From NCBI RefSeq assembly GCF_000013565.1, contig NC_007802.1, positions 4,087,501-4,151,500 on the forward strand: 64,000 bases of DNA, written 5' to 3'. The first letter of the stretch is position 1. Each line of letters starts with the position of its first letter. Position numbers and translations under genes: made by a program. The notes beneath the pieces were generated by a model. The model saw nothing but the letters and a program-made list of their open reading frames with translations. It was not told where the DNA came from and ran no database searches. This DNA is from Jannaschia sp. CCS1 (GTDB taxonomy: Bacteria > Pseudomonadota > Alphaproteobacteria > Rhodobacterales > Rhodobacteraceae). This document shows positions 43,634 through 52,418 of this stretch, piece by piece.

Positions 43634-45754
43634 TTACTCAGCCGCACCCTCTTCTCCGGTTTCCTGGTTGACCATCTTCATGGCCAGACGGACCTTGCCG
43701 CGATCATCGAAGCCGAGCAGTTTGACCCAGACTTCCTGACCCTCGGACAGGACATCGGAAGGGTGGTTCAGTCGCTCGTTCTTGATCTGGGACACGTGCA
43801 CCAGACCGTCGCGCTTGCCGAAGAAGTTCACGAAGGCGCCGAAATCGACGATCTTCACGACCTTGCCCTTGTAGATCTTGCCTTCCTCGGGCTCTGCCAC
43901 GATCGAATGGATCATGTCATAGGCCTTCTGGATGCTGTCACCATTGGGCGAGGCGATCTTGATGATCCCCTCGTCGTTGATGTCGACCTTGGCACCGGAG
44001 ACTTCCACGATCTCGCGGATGACCTTACCGCCGGACCCGATCACTTCACGGATCTTGTCGGTGGGGATCTGCATCGTCTCGATGCGCGGGGCGTGCTCGG
44101 AGAATTCGCCGGCTTCGGTCACGGCCTTGGCCATTTCCGCAAGGATGTGGAGACGACCAGCTTTGGCCTGCTCCAACGCCTTTTCCATGATCTCCTGCGT
44201 GATGCCGGCGACCTTGATGTCCATCTGCAGCGACGTGATACCGGCCTCGGTTCCCGCCACTTTGAAGTCCATGTCACCCAGGTGATCTTCGTCCCCCAGA
44301 ATATCCGTCAGGATCCCGTAGGAGCCGTCGTCTTCCAGCACCAGACCCATGGCCACACCGGCAACCGGTGCTTTCAGGGGAACGCCCGCATCCATCATCG
44401 AAAGCGACCCACCGCAGACGGACGCCATGGAGCTTGATCCGTTGGATTCGGTGATCTCGGACACAACCCGCACGGTGTAGGGGAAGTCCGTCGCCGCAGG
44501 CAGAACCGCCTGAAGTGCCCGCCACGCCAGTTTACCGTGGCCGATTTCGCGACGACCCGGAGGGCCCACACGACCAGCTTCACCCACAGAATAGGGGGGG
44601 AAGTTGTAGTGCAGCAGGAAGTTGGATTTGAAGTTGCCGTGCAGCGCGTCGATGAATTGCTCATCATCGCCGGTGCCCAGGGTCGTGACGACCAGGCCTT
44701 GCGTCTCACCACGGGTGAACAGCGCGGAGCCGTGGGTCCGCGGCAGGACTTTTGTTTCCGACACGATGTCGCGAACCTCATCCAGTGCACGGCCATCAAT
44801 GCGGCGTCCGTTCTTCACAACGTCGGACCGCAGAACCGTCGATTCCAGCTTCTTCAGCGCAGCCGACAGGTTCGGATCTTCCAACTGCTCCTCGGACAGG
44901 CCTTCCTTCACGCCTTCCTTGACGGCAGACACGGCGGCTTGACGCTCCAGCTTGTCGGTGATGGCATAGGCTTCGCGCATCTTGTCTTCGCCAGCCGCTT
45001 TCACCGCTTCAAACAGCTCCGAATAATCGGGGGCCTGGAAGTCAAACGGCTCTTTCGCGGCGTCTTCGGCCAGATCGATGATCAGGTCGATGACGGGCTG
45101 GATGCTGTCATGGGCGAATTTCACCGCACCCAACATCTCGGCTTCGGTCAGCTCGTAGGCTTCCGATTCCACCATCATGACGGCGTCTTTGGTGCCCGCG
45201 ACAACCAAATCGAGCCGCTGCTCGGGGTTGTTGCGCAGATCGTGCATATCGTCGATCTCGGGGTTCAGGATGTATTCGCCATCCTCAAAGCCCACGCGGC
45301 AGCCCGCGATCGGGCCCCGGAACGGCGCGCCGGAAATGGTCAGCGCGGCAGAGGCTGCGATCATCGCGACCATGTCGGGGTCGTTGACCAGATCGTGGGA
45401 CAGGACCGTACACATCACCAGGGTTTCGTTCTTGAAACCGGGGACGAACAGCGGGCGGATCGGACGGTCGATCAGACGCGCGGTCAGCGTTTCCTTCTCG
45501 GTGGGCCGCGCCTCACGCTTGAAGAAGCCACCCGGCACTTTACCGGCGGCGTAGTATTTTTCTTGGTAGTGAACCGTCAGCGGGAAGAAATCCATTCCCG
45601 GCTTGGGGCTTTTGGCGAACGTGACGTTGGCCATGACGGAGGTTTCCCCCAGCGTCGCGATCACAGACCCATCGGCCTGGCGGGCCACACGGCCCGTTTC
45701 CAGTGTCAGCGTCTCTTCGCCCCACTGGATCTCTTTCTTCACAATGTTGAACAT
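43634..45754 (-). CDS. pnp: polynucleotide phosphorylase
   Basis: The 706-aa enzyme has two RNase PH domains with a helical linker, then KH ([13 protein letters not shown]) and S1 ([26 protein letters not shown]) RNA-binding domains. It performs phosphorolytic 3'-5' mRNA degradation and is a degradosome partner. Length is normal. TAGGAAAC precedes the ATG. A nested hairpin lies 15-45 bases upstream. Normally it follows rpsO directly; here a P-loop ATPase gene lies between them. Confidence 0.98.
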   Translation of the reverse strand: MFNIVKKEIQWGEETLTLETGRVARQADGSVIATLGETSVMANVTFAKSPKPGMDFFPLTVHYQEKYYAAGKVPGGFFKREARPTEKETLTARLIDRPIRPLFVPGFKNETLVMCTVLSHDLVNDPDMVAMIAASAALTISGAPFRGPIAGCRVGFEDGEYILNPEIDDMHDLRNNPEQRLDLVVAGTKDAVMMVESEAYELTEAEMLGAVKFAHDSIQPVIDLIIDLAEDAAKEPFDFQAPDYSELFEAVKAAGEDKMREAYAITDKLERQAAVSAVKEGVKEGLSEEQLEDPNLSAALKKLESTVLRSDVVKNGRRIDGRALDEVRDIVSETKVLPRTHGSALFTRGETQGLVVTTLGTGDDEQFIDALHGNFKSNFLLHYNFPPYSVGEAGRVGPPGRREIGHGKLAWRALQAVLPAATDFPYTVRVVSEITESNGSSSMASVCGGSLSMMDAGVPLKAPVAGVAMGLVLEDDGSYGILTDILGDEDHLGDMDFKVAGTEAGITSLQMDIKVAGITQEIMEKALEQAKAGRLHILAEMAKAVTEAGEFSEHAPRIETMQIPTDKIREVIGSGGKVIREIVEVSGAKVDINDEGIIKIASPNGDSIQKAYDMIHSIVAEPEEGKIYKGKVVKIVDFGAFVNFFGKRDGLVHVSQIKNERLNHPSDVLSEGQEVWVKLLGFDDRGKVRLAMKMVNQETGEEGAAE

Positions 45755-45768
45755 CTAGTTTCCTATTC

Positions 45769-45799
45769 GAGGGCTCTCCGCGCCCCTGCGCGGTCCCTC
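45769..45799 (-). promoter_or_regulatory. 5'-leader hairpin of pnp
   Basis: Nested stems GAGGG/CCCTC (45769-45773 with 45795-45799) and CCGCGC/GCGCGG (45778-45783 with 45788-45793, 4-base loop). It lies just upstream of the ribosome-binding sequence. E. coli pnp is autoregulated through an RNase III-cleaved leader stem; a similar role here is inference. Confidence 0.45.
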
Positions 45800-46012
45800 A
45801 TCCATATGGCGGCCCCATTGCCGCCGACCCCTGTCCTTTGCGAACGCCGGGGTCAAAGCGTCTCGTCTCAGATGCTCAGCCGCATACATCAGTTCGCACG
45901 ATTTGGAAACCGCCCATTCCACCGCGCCGCGACCACGCCGCCGACAGCCCCGACGCTCGGCCTGCGCGGAGTCCGGTTTGCGGACGTAGCTGCCTTTTGG
46001 GGCATCCGGGCG

Positions 46013-46567
46013 TCAGGATTCGGTGCGCAACCTTGAAAGCACCGTAGCGACACGTTCTTGTCGTCGACCAACTACCTCAAGCAAGGAGCAGTCACTCTCG
46101 ACAAGGCCGAGTTCATCTTCGCGCAATATGGCCTTGAGACGTTCATCGACCTGCTGTCGTAGCTCTGGATACTCAATACTGTCTGCAATTTCATCATCGT
46201 CCAACAGTGGCACGAAGACGATAAGATCAAGCGCCTCTAGTGTCCGCTCGATCCGGGCCAGTTGCTTTGGTGAAGGCGTCCACTCAGAGCCTTCTGCTCC
46301 ACTCACCACATCCAGATAAGCAAGAAAATCAATGGGGCAGCGATCAAAGACGAGGTCACTCTCATCGGTCGAACCCAAGATTAGGTCGCAACTCTGATCA
46401 AGTTGTTCCTCAAAATCGTCCGTGTTGGGGCCGTTGACGAAAGCCGCGTCGCTTTGAAAGACGACAAACGGCTCCGGGATTGCATCGAACTGATTGGCTG
46501 CATCTGCAATGTCTTCAACGAGCGTGGTCTTGCCAACACCATGGGTTCCAGTAACTGCAATGCGCAT
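46013..46567 (-). CDS. P-loop NTPase (AAA/NadR-kinase-like)
   Basis: A 184-aa protein. Walker A GTHGVGKTT is at residues 7-15 and a Walker-B-like/kinase lid region LVFDRCPIDFLAYL about 75 residues on. It resembles small stand-alone kinase-like ATPases grouped as AAA_28 / NadR C-terminal-like. Substrate unknown. Base composition is about 52% G+C in the sampled 46021-46200, clearly below the neighbours, suggesting recent acquisition. The start at 46567 has no strong ribosome-binding sequence. It sits inside the normally adjacent rpsO-pnp pair. Confidence 0.72.
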   Translation of the reverse strand: MRIAVTGTHGVGKTTLVEDIADAANQFDAIPEPFVVFQSDAAFVNGPNTDDFEEQLDQSCDLILGSTDESDLVFDRCPIDFLAYLDVVSGAEGSEWTPSPKQLARIERTLEALDLIVFVPLLDDDEIADSIEYPELRQQVDERLKAILREDELGLVESDCSLLEVVGRRQERVATVLSRLRTES

Positions 46568-46903
46568 GATGTTAGTCCCAATGTGCTTCTGACGGGACCT
46601 CGCAGAATGACGCCGCGCTTGCAACCGGCGGAAGGTTTGGGCTCAAAACCGCCATTTGCTGCCGTTGCACCTCAGTCAGTGCCCCTCACCCTTGACCATC
46701 CTGAGCGATGGGACGGTGCACCGCCTCCTGTGCAATCTCGTGCCGCCAGCCGCCTCGCCCCACCGCTCACCAAACGCAACCTCTCACGACAAGGCCGCCT
46801 CAAAGGGCGGCCTAACCTGAGTGTCTTGAGTCGCCAGAGTTTGCACGTCCGTCTGACCTGCGGCCCGCAGGCAGCATGTGTCGGAAAACAGACGTGATCC
46901 GGG

Positions 46904-46919
46904 TTAACAAAAGGTTAAC
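46904..46919. promoter_or_regulatory. CtrA-like binding site (TTAA-N7-TTAAC)
   Basis: The two half-sites TTAA (46904-46907) and TTAAC (46915-46919) with exactly 7 bases between match the full CtrA consensus of alphaproteobacteria. The nearest downstream gene on the minus strand starts 337 bases away, so its target is unclear. Confidence 0.35.
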
Positions 46920-46958
46920 AAAAACGGCATTTCCAATTTATATCAGATGCTTATACAC

Positions 46959-46978
46959 CCTGCTCAAGCTTGAGCAGG
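46959..46978. repeat. perfect 20-bp palindrome
   Basis: CCTGCTCAAG followed at once by its reverse complement CTTGAGCAGG. It lies about 10 bases beyond the rpsO terminator in the minus-strand direction. Confidence 0.6.
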
Positions 46979-46987
46979 CCAGCAAAA

Positions 46988-47016
46988 CGCAAAAGGGCCG
47001 CCCAAGGGCAGCCCTT
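46988..47016 (-). terminator. Rho-independent terminator of rpsO
   Basis: On the minus strand AAGGGC-T-GCCC / GGGC-G-GCCCTT pair with one mismatch and a 2-base loop, followed by TTTTG. Its presence between rpsO and pnp implies that pnp is largely uncoupled from rpsO here. Confidence 0.6.
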
Positions 47017-47040
47017 CCCAACATCGCTGAAGATCGCGTC

Positions 47041-47310
47041 TTAGCGGCGGATACCCAGGCGCTTGATCAGGTCTTGATACCGGCCCTCATCCTTGGCGCG
47101 GGCGTAGTCCAGCAGCTTCCGGCGCTGGGCCACCATCATCAACAGACCCCGGCGGGAGTGGTTGTCTTTCTTGTGGCTCTTGAAGTGCTCGGTCAGGGTC
47201 GAGATCCGGCTGGTGAGGATCGCAACCTGAACTTCAGGGGAGCCGGTGTCGCCTTCTTTGGTGGCGAATTCCTTCATCAGGCGGGCTTTTTCTTCGGGCG
47301 TAATCGACAT
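47041..47310 (-). CDS. rpsO: 30S ribosomal protein S15
   Basis: The 89-aa protein [18 protein letters not shown]...[16 protein letters not shown]...[19 protein letters not shown] is a textbook S15, binding 16S rRNA early in small-subunit assembly. GAAGGAGACC lies before the ATG at 47310. It normally sits between truB and pnp; here unrelated genes intervene on both sides. Confidence 0.98.
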   Translation of the reverse strand: MSITPEEKARLMKEFATKEGDTGSPEVQVAILTSRISTLTEHFKSHKKDNHSRRGLLMMVAQRRKLLDYARAKDEGRYQDLIKRLGIRR

Positions 47311-47728
47311 CGGGGTCTCCTTCAGGGTTAAGGTTATGGCGCAGGCCGGGATGTCGTCCAGCAAGGCCCATGGAGGGTCCGGACACGCGGATGCGTGCCT
47401 CGGATGCGGGCAGCTACACCGAATCGCCGCGCGGGGGAACCCCCCTTGCCAAAGCTTCGGCCAAACGGCTGGTTGGACCGGTCGCGATATTAACCAGCCT
47501 CAACGATTCATTGCGAATTTATCCGCAATCTTGGGTATGTAGCCTCCCACCCTTTATGAATCATCAAGGGCTTGGGTCTAGGACTGGCCCGTCAGGTGAT
47601 CCTTCTGTCCGTCGCAGCCATCAGGCTCAGCGGATCGGTCAGGCCGCCTGTTGAGTGCCAGAAGGCACGGGCATGCGGCTCCGCACACGCGGTGGCGCGC
47701 TCCTGAACGCCCCAATTTTTACCGCCCG
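47311..47728. other. intergenic region between rpsO and the RTX gene
   Basis: About 420 bases upstream of two divergent genes. The AT-richer part around 47490-47570 probably holds the rpsO promoter. No gene is supported, although short plus-strand frames exist. Confidence 0.4.
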
Positions 47729-47768
47729 TTGTCAGGCCGCTGTCAAGGCGCTGTCAGACACTTGTCTG
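47729..47768 (+). promoter_or_regulatory. Pho-box-like array of four 7-bp repeats
   Basis: Heptads TTGTCAG (47729), CTGTCAA (47740), CTGTCAG (47751) and TTGTCTG (47762) recur at an exact 11-bp period. The PhoB consensus is CTGTCAT repeated every 11 bp. The last two also form the inverted repeat TGTCAGAC-ACTT-GTCTGACA (47752-47771). The array ends 31 bases before the RTX gene. Confidence 0.6.
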
Positions 47769-47799
47769 ACACAGGCCGGACCAACCCGAGGGATCTGCC

Positions 47800-49191
47800 A
47801 TGATCGTCGCCGGAAGTGTACTTACTCTGCTCCTGATGGGGCTTGCCGTCGATGGGTTCGTGAACCCGGCCGATGAAGAGCCGGACGATGATGCGGGCGT
47901 GCAGGAAGATGAACTGGACGGGGATGACCAATCAGGGTCCGGCGATGGTCTGACGGATCTTCTGGACGCCGCGGGTAACGTGCCGGGCGAGCTGACCGCG
48001 TCGGCAAGCGCGGCACTGGCGTATACGCCCATAGACCAGATCGAACCCGACGAGGAAAACGATCTGTTGGCGCAGGCCGAAGCGGACGCCGATGAGGTCT
48101 GGGATATGGCCGAGGCCGAGCAGTCCGAGTCGGATTTCATAGACATCCATTCCACCACCCATATCGGTGACGGGCAGGACGTGCCCTACGTGGCCACGTT
48201 CGATCCCGAAACCGACACGCTCGTGCTTGAGTTTCTCGGCTTTGAGGAAGATGCCCCGGATATCGACGTCGCCTATGACGAGGACGAAGACGCCTCCATC
48301 GTGTCGGCCAATGGCTACCCGGTGACCATGGTCGAAGGGTCCAAGGATATGACAGCGGAGCATGTCCGGGTTGTGATGGGCGGTGCGGACGAGGGCGAGG
48401 ATCCGGATGCCCAACCCGACGGCACCGAGGGTGAGACGGGAACCGGGCCAGATGATGCGGGCGCCGAAGGATCTAGCGGGTCGCAAGCCCAGGCCGACAC
48501 CGCTGATCCAATGCCGCTGGACCCGTCCGACATGCCCGACACCATGGATGAGGCCAGCGCAGACCGGATGAACAACATCTTCAATGGCGAGGGCGAAGAG
48601 GTTGTGTCTGGCGACGGCGACGACGATGCGCTGACCGGCAGTGACGGCGATGACGTGATGGCTGGCGGCGCCGGAGATGACACCATTGATGGCGGCGACG
48701 ATCGCGATCTGTTGTTCGGAGGGGACGGCGATGACGTACTCATGGGCGGCTCGGACGCGGATTTCCTGCACGGCGGCCTTGGAGCGGACACGCTGGATGG
48801 CGGCGACGGTGACGATACTCTGGACGGCGTCGTCAGCAACGGCTCCACTGATGCCGATGAAGGTGACACGCTGTTTGGCGGAGACGGCGATGACCACATT
48901 ATCCTGGGTCGGGGCGACATGGCCGAAGGCGGCGCGGGGGCGGACACGTTCACCAGCGGGTCTTATATCGAGACGGCAGAAGTGGCGGGCCACGTGTCCG
49001 ACTTCAACCCCACGGAGGACCGGATCGAGGTGATCTTTGATCCAGTGGAAAGCCCGGACCCCACTTTGGAAGTGCATGACTTTGAAGATGGCAGCGGCGC
49101 GGACATCGTCCTGGACGGTCAGATCATCCTGAGCGTGTCTGGTGCCCAGGGCCTGGATCCAAACATGATCGAGCTGCAAGCCAGGGCATGA
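47800..49191 (+). CDS. acidic RTX (hemolysin-type calcium-binding repeat) protein
   Basis: A 463-aa, strongly acidic protein. A short hydrophobic N-terminus (MIVAGSVLTLLLMGLAVDGFV) could be a membrane anchor or signal. It is followed by Asp/Glu-rich regions with a folded-looking segment (VPYVATFDPETDTLVLEFLG, about 130-150). RTX nonapeptides of GGxGxDxLx type occupy about 270-380 (GGAGDDTIDGG, GGDGDDVLMGG, GGLGADTLDGG), and a C-terminal beta domain (VSDFNPTEDRIEVIFDP) follows. It probably binds Ca2+ outside the cytoplasm. CGAGGG precedes the ATG. A Pho-box-like array lies upstream. No toxin or protease domain is visible. Confidence 0.85.
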   Translation: MIVAGSVLTLLLMGLAVDGFVNPADEEPDDDAGVQEDELDGDDQSGSGDGLTDLLDAAGNVPGELTASASAALAYTPIDQIEPDEENDLLAQAEADADEVWDMAEAEQSESDFIDIHSTTHIGDGQDVPYVATFDPETDTLVLEFLGFEEDAPDIDVAYDEDEDASIVSANGYPVTMVEGSKDMTAEHVRVVMGGADEGEDPDAQPDGTEGETGTGPDDAGAEGSSGSQAQADTADPMPLDPSDMPDTMDEASADRMNNIFNGEGEEVVSGDGDDDALTGSDGDDVMAGGAGDDTIDGGDDRDLLFGGDGDDVLMGGSDADFLHGGLGADTLDGGDGDDTLDGVVSNGSTDADEGDTLFGGDGDDHIILGRGDMAEGGAGADTFTSGSYIETAEVAGHVSDFNPTEDRIEVIFDPVESPDPTLEVHDFEDGSGADIVLDGQIILSVSGAQGLDPNMIELQARA

Positions 49192-49195
49192 GGCG

Positions 49196-50080
49196 CTATT
49201 CCGGTGCGAAATGCGCCAGAACTGCCGCAAGGACCGGCTCGGGCACCTCTTCCATCATGAAGTGGCCCGTGCCGTCGATTTCCTGCCCGTCCACAGTCTC
49301 GGCCCAATCCCGCCAAACGCCCAAAGGGTCCCCGGTGCGCGCCGGGAAACCACCTGCGGCCCAGAGAAACAGCAACGGCGCGGTGATCTTTGCGCCGGCC
49401 GCCCGGCTTTCGGCATCGATGCGCCGGTCAATCGTAGCGCCCGCACGGTAATCGTTGCACATGGCCGCGACGCGCTGTGGATCCGCGCCCTGGGCCCGGT
49501 AGCTGGCCAATGCCGCCTCGCTGAAAGAAGACAGCCCGGGCGCTTTGCTCCAGGCGTCCAGGGTCCAATCCATGTACCCCGGCCCATCGGCCAGAATCAT
49601 CCGCTCCGGCATCGGCGCGGGCTGCGCGAGGAAGGTCCAGTGATAGGCCGCAAGCGCCAGCTCCGCATCCCAGGCCGCCCAGAAATCGCCAGTCGGCACA
49701 ATCTCGATAATACCAAGCCGATCCACGCGATCCGGGTGATCCAACACCAGCCGGTAGGTCACCCGCGCGCCCCGATCATGGCCCAGGATATGCGCCCGCT
49801 CCAGATCCAGCGCATCCATCAGCCCGACAATATCCAAAGCCATTTCACGCTTGGCATAGGCATCGACACCTTCCGGCGCATCGCTGTCCCCATACCCGCG
49901 CAAATCCGGCACGATCACATCGAAGCGTTCAGCCAGACGTGGCGCAATCCGTTCCCAGCACCGGTGGTTCTGCGGAAACCCATGCAGCAGGATCAGCGGC
50001 GTGCCGGTGCCCGCCCGATGCACGCTCAACTCAATCCCGTTTGTCGCCACCTTTGTGGCCATGAACCCGTCAATCGCCAT
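49196..50080 (-). CDS. alpha/beta hydrolase, haloacetate dehalogenase-like
   Basis: A 294-aa alpha/beta-hydrolase with oxyanion HGFPQNHRCW, PDLRGYGDSDAP and the nucleophile elbow GHDRGARVTYRL. Asp rather than Ser is the nucleophile, as in fluoroacetate/haloacetate dehalogenases and epoxide hydrolases. The catalytic His is probably in GTGHFMMEE. It may hydrolyse C-halogen or epoxide bonds; the natural substrate is unknown. ATG 50080 follows GGGAG and overlaps the DUF1643 gene by 11 bases. Confidence 0.85.
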   Translation of the reverse strand: MAIDGFMATKVATNGIELSVHRAGTGTPLILLHGFPQNHRCWERIAPRLAERFDVIVPDLRGYGDSDAPEGVDAYAKREMALDIVGLMDALDLERAHILGHDRGARVTYRLVLDHPDRVDRLGIIEIVPTGDFWAAWDAELALAAYHWTFLAQPAPMPERMILADGPGYMDWTLDAWSKAPGLSSFSEAALASYRAQGADPQRVAAMCNDYRAGATIDRRIDAESRAAGAKITAPLLFLWAAGGFPARTGDPLGVWRDWAETVDGQEIDGTGHFMMEEVPEPVLAAVLAHFAPE

Positions 50081-50591
50081 TGCGCATCTCCCACACCTGC
50101 GGTTGGACTTTGTATCCAATGTAGAGCGGATGTTTCGGATGCCCCGCTTTCGACAGGCCCAGATGCAGCAATTCCCGCCCGGTGCCCCACAGCAAATCCG
50201 CCACCGCAGGGCCGCGCGCCAGATGCTCCCCATGGGTGCCCCAGGCACAGATGACCCGGTCGGCCCAGTCCAGGCCCGCCAGAATCGCCGCGTCGTTTGC
50301 AGGCCCGACCGGATCGGCAGCCCGCCGCATGTCACGCGGATCCGTGGCGCGGTAAGCAAAGATGTTGAGCACCCGAAATGCGCCAAACCCCAGCGTCCGC
50401 GCGCGCCGCTCGCAGCGCTCCACGGTCGGGTCATTCTGCACCTCGGTCGCGGTGGAGGGGTTGAGCATGATGAAAAGCGCCCGCTGACCGTCTGCATCCC
50501 AGACACGGGTCAGCGCATACCGATACCGCTCACAGTCGGAATACACAGCGACGGAGGCCGCATCCCCCTTTAAATGCTCACGCTCGATCAT
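50070..50591 (-). CDS. DUF1643 family protein
   Basis: A 173-aa protein. DUF1643 motifs are YRYALTRVWD, LFIMLNPSTATEVQNDPTVERCERRA, FGAFRVLNIFAYRATDPRDM, ICAWGTHG and GHPKHPLYI. It is a soluble protein of unknown function that resembles nucleotide- or DNA-modifying folds in some predictions. The ATG at 50591 follows AAAGGGG. Cotranscribed with the hydrolase. Confidence 0.92.
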   Translation of the reverse strand: MIEREHLKGDAASVAVYSDCERYRYALTRVWDADGQRALFIMLNPSTATEVQNDPTVERCERRARTLGFGAFRVLNIFAYRATDPRDMRRAADPVGPANDAAILAGLDWADRVICAWGTHGEHLARGPAVADLLWGTGRELLHLGLSKAGHPKHPLYIGYKVQPQVWEMRNGD

Positions 50592-50657
50592 CGGCAGTGC
50601 CCCTTTCAAACTGTCTCATCGGCCTTGGTCCAGTACGCCGATTTCCGATCATACGCC

Positions 50658-50704
50658 GGGCAGGGAGGGGGCGGGGCGGGTGGGTGGGCGACGCCTCCCT
50701 GCCC
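50658..50704. repeat. hairpin with G-quadruplex-capable loop
   Basis: Perfect 11-bp arms GGGCAGGGAGG (50658-50668) and CCTCCCTGCCC (50694-50704). From 50658 to 50687 the plus strand carries seven runs of three or more G separated by 1-2 bases. The element starts 10 bases beyond the truB stop. Confidence 0.6.
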
Positions 50705-50713
50705 GACCGACCC

Positions 50714-51619
50714 TCACAAATTGAATACCCGCTCCGGGTGCAGCTCGCCGGAGCGATACCGCCCGACCGCCACGGGCGTGCCGTTCAGTGACGCCCAGGC
50801 CAGATCCCCATATTCCACATTTCCCGGCAACACACCGCCGGGGTTGCCATTGCGCAACCGGGCCGCGCCGGCATCTGTCACGCGCAATTCCGGCAGTGCA
50901 TGCAGCGCCAGACCAACAGGTTGCAGCAATGCGTACAAGGCGTCTGTCCGCGCCAGCGCCTCCACCCGGTCCAGGCCCACCGCATCCTCGATATCGAACG
51001 CTCCAACCCAGGTTCGGCGCAGCCACAGCACATGGCCGAAACACCCCAGCACCTGCCCCAGATCCCGCGCGATGGAGCGGACGTAGCCGCCCGAGCCGCA
51101 GACGAATTCCAGATCCACATGGTCCGCATCGGGGCGCCCGATCACCGACAGGCTCTCCACGTACAAATCCCGCGCGGCCAGCTCCATCTCGCCGCCGCCG
51201 CGTGCAATGTCATAGGCGCGTTCCCCATCCACCTTCACGGCAGAAAACTGCGGCGGCACCTGCTGGATATCACCGACGAAGGCGGGCAACGCGGCCTCGA
51301 TCTCCGTGTCGGTGGGGCGGGTATCCGAGGTCTCCAGAACCTCCCCCTCCGCGTCATCGGTTTTGGTGGACACCCCCAGCCGCACGCGGAACGTGTAGGC
51401 CTTCAAGTCGTCACTCATATAGGCAATCGTCTTCGTGGCCTCGCCCAATGCCACCGGCAACATGCCCGTCGCGTCGGGGTCCAACGTGCCCGCATGGCCC
51501 GCCTTCTTGGCATCAAAACACCAGCGCACCTTGTTGACCACCGCCGTCGACGTCAGCCCGGCAGGCTTGTCCACCAGCACCCAGCCCGAGATATCGCGGC
51601 CCTTGTTCCTGCGTGCCAT
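50714..51619 (-). CDS. truB: tRNA pseudouridine(55) synthase
   Basis: A 301-aa enzyme with catalytic Asp47 in [15 protein letters not shown], the KxxGxTS motif (DKPAGLTST), [11 protein letters not shown] and [15 protein letters not shown]. It makes pseudouridine 55 in the T loop of tRNAs. Length is normal. It is downstream of rbfA as usual, but a DUF2233 gene lies between. Confidence 0.97.
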
Positions 51620-51650
51620 GAAAGGCCCCCGTCCTGATCAGAGCGGCGGG

Positions 51651-52418
51651 CTACCCGTCGCCCTGGCCCCCGTCAACCGGATCATCAACCAGCTCATCCA
51701 CCACAACACCGATGATCGGCCCCACGGGAAAGCCAAGGTCAGATCGCCCGATCTCAGGCGCATGCAGGCGCGAGACGCGGCCATCGAAGTAGAGCGCATT
51801 GGGCGTTTCCAGATAATCCCGGAAGAAGCGCGCGAAATGGTGGAAGTTCACCGCCTGATCGGAAATGACCATCCACATCCGGTCCCCTTCCGCGTTCACG
51901 CCAACTCCGTTGCGAATGTTGGTGCTGTCACTGTCGTGGATGAACCGCGGGTGCAGCGCGCCGTCAATGACCAGCATCGGCCCCGATTGGGTGGCGTGCC
52001 GACAGCTTGGCGGATTGTCGGCAAATGCACGGCTTTCGATCACGGCGGCCTGCCCGTCACCCAGGCACAGCACGCCATTGGGCAGGAGCCCGAAGTTCCC
52101 CGGCCCATCGGAGGTGATGATGCGCATCTCTTCCTCACCATCCTCGACATACAGCCCGACCGGAGACCGATCATCGTGGAACATGCCGGCATTCATCGCG
52201 ATGCCCAGACGCGCGCCTTCGGGCAGGGCGTCATCCACCCGGCCAAACGTGCCGAGAACGGTGCCGGTATCATCGCGCAGGAACAGGCGCACATCGGCCT
52301 GCGTCAGTGTAACCTCGCAGGCCGTAAACTCCGCGCTGTCAAACAGCACCGTTTCACATTGCGCGCCACTGATGGTGGGTGCGAAGAGGAAAGTGAACAG
52401 GGCGAGGGCGCGGATCAT
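51651..52418 (-). CDS. exported phosphodiester glycosidase-like (DUF2233) protein
   Basis: A 255-aa protein with a Sec signal ([19 protein letters not shown]). [34 protein letters not shown] and the C-terminal [14 protein letters not shown] match the DUF2233/NAGPA-like family, whose founder removes GlcNAc from mannose-6-phosphate diesters. Bacterial members may act on envelope glycans. The ATG overlaps the rbfA stop by 4 bases, so it is coupled to ribosome-assembly genes. Confidence 0.85.

Larger units (their letters stand above)
46568..46987. other. intergenic region of the rpsO-pnp insertion
   Basis: About 420 bases with no convincing gene. It contains a hairpin AGGCCGCC/GGCGGCCT (46792-46813), a TTAA-N7-TTAAC element (46904-46919), an AT-rich stretch (46900-46955) and a perfect 20-bp palindrome (46959-46978). 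A plus-strand frame overlapping the ATPase gene antisense is considered a shadow. Confidence 0.4.

Noticed and set aside
46403-46897. Plus-strand open frame overlapping the P-loop ATPase gene
   Set aside because: No ribosome-binding sequence, overlaps a gene with a clear Walker A motif, and the distal part is Arg/Pro-rich. Kept only as intergenic DNA.
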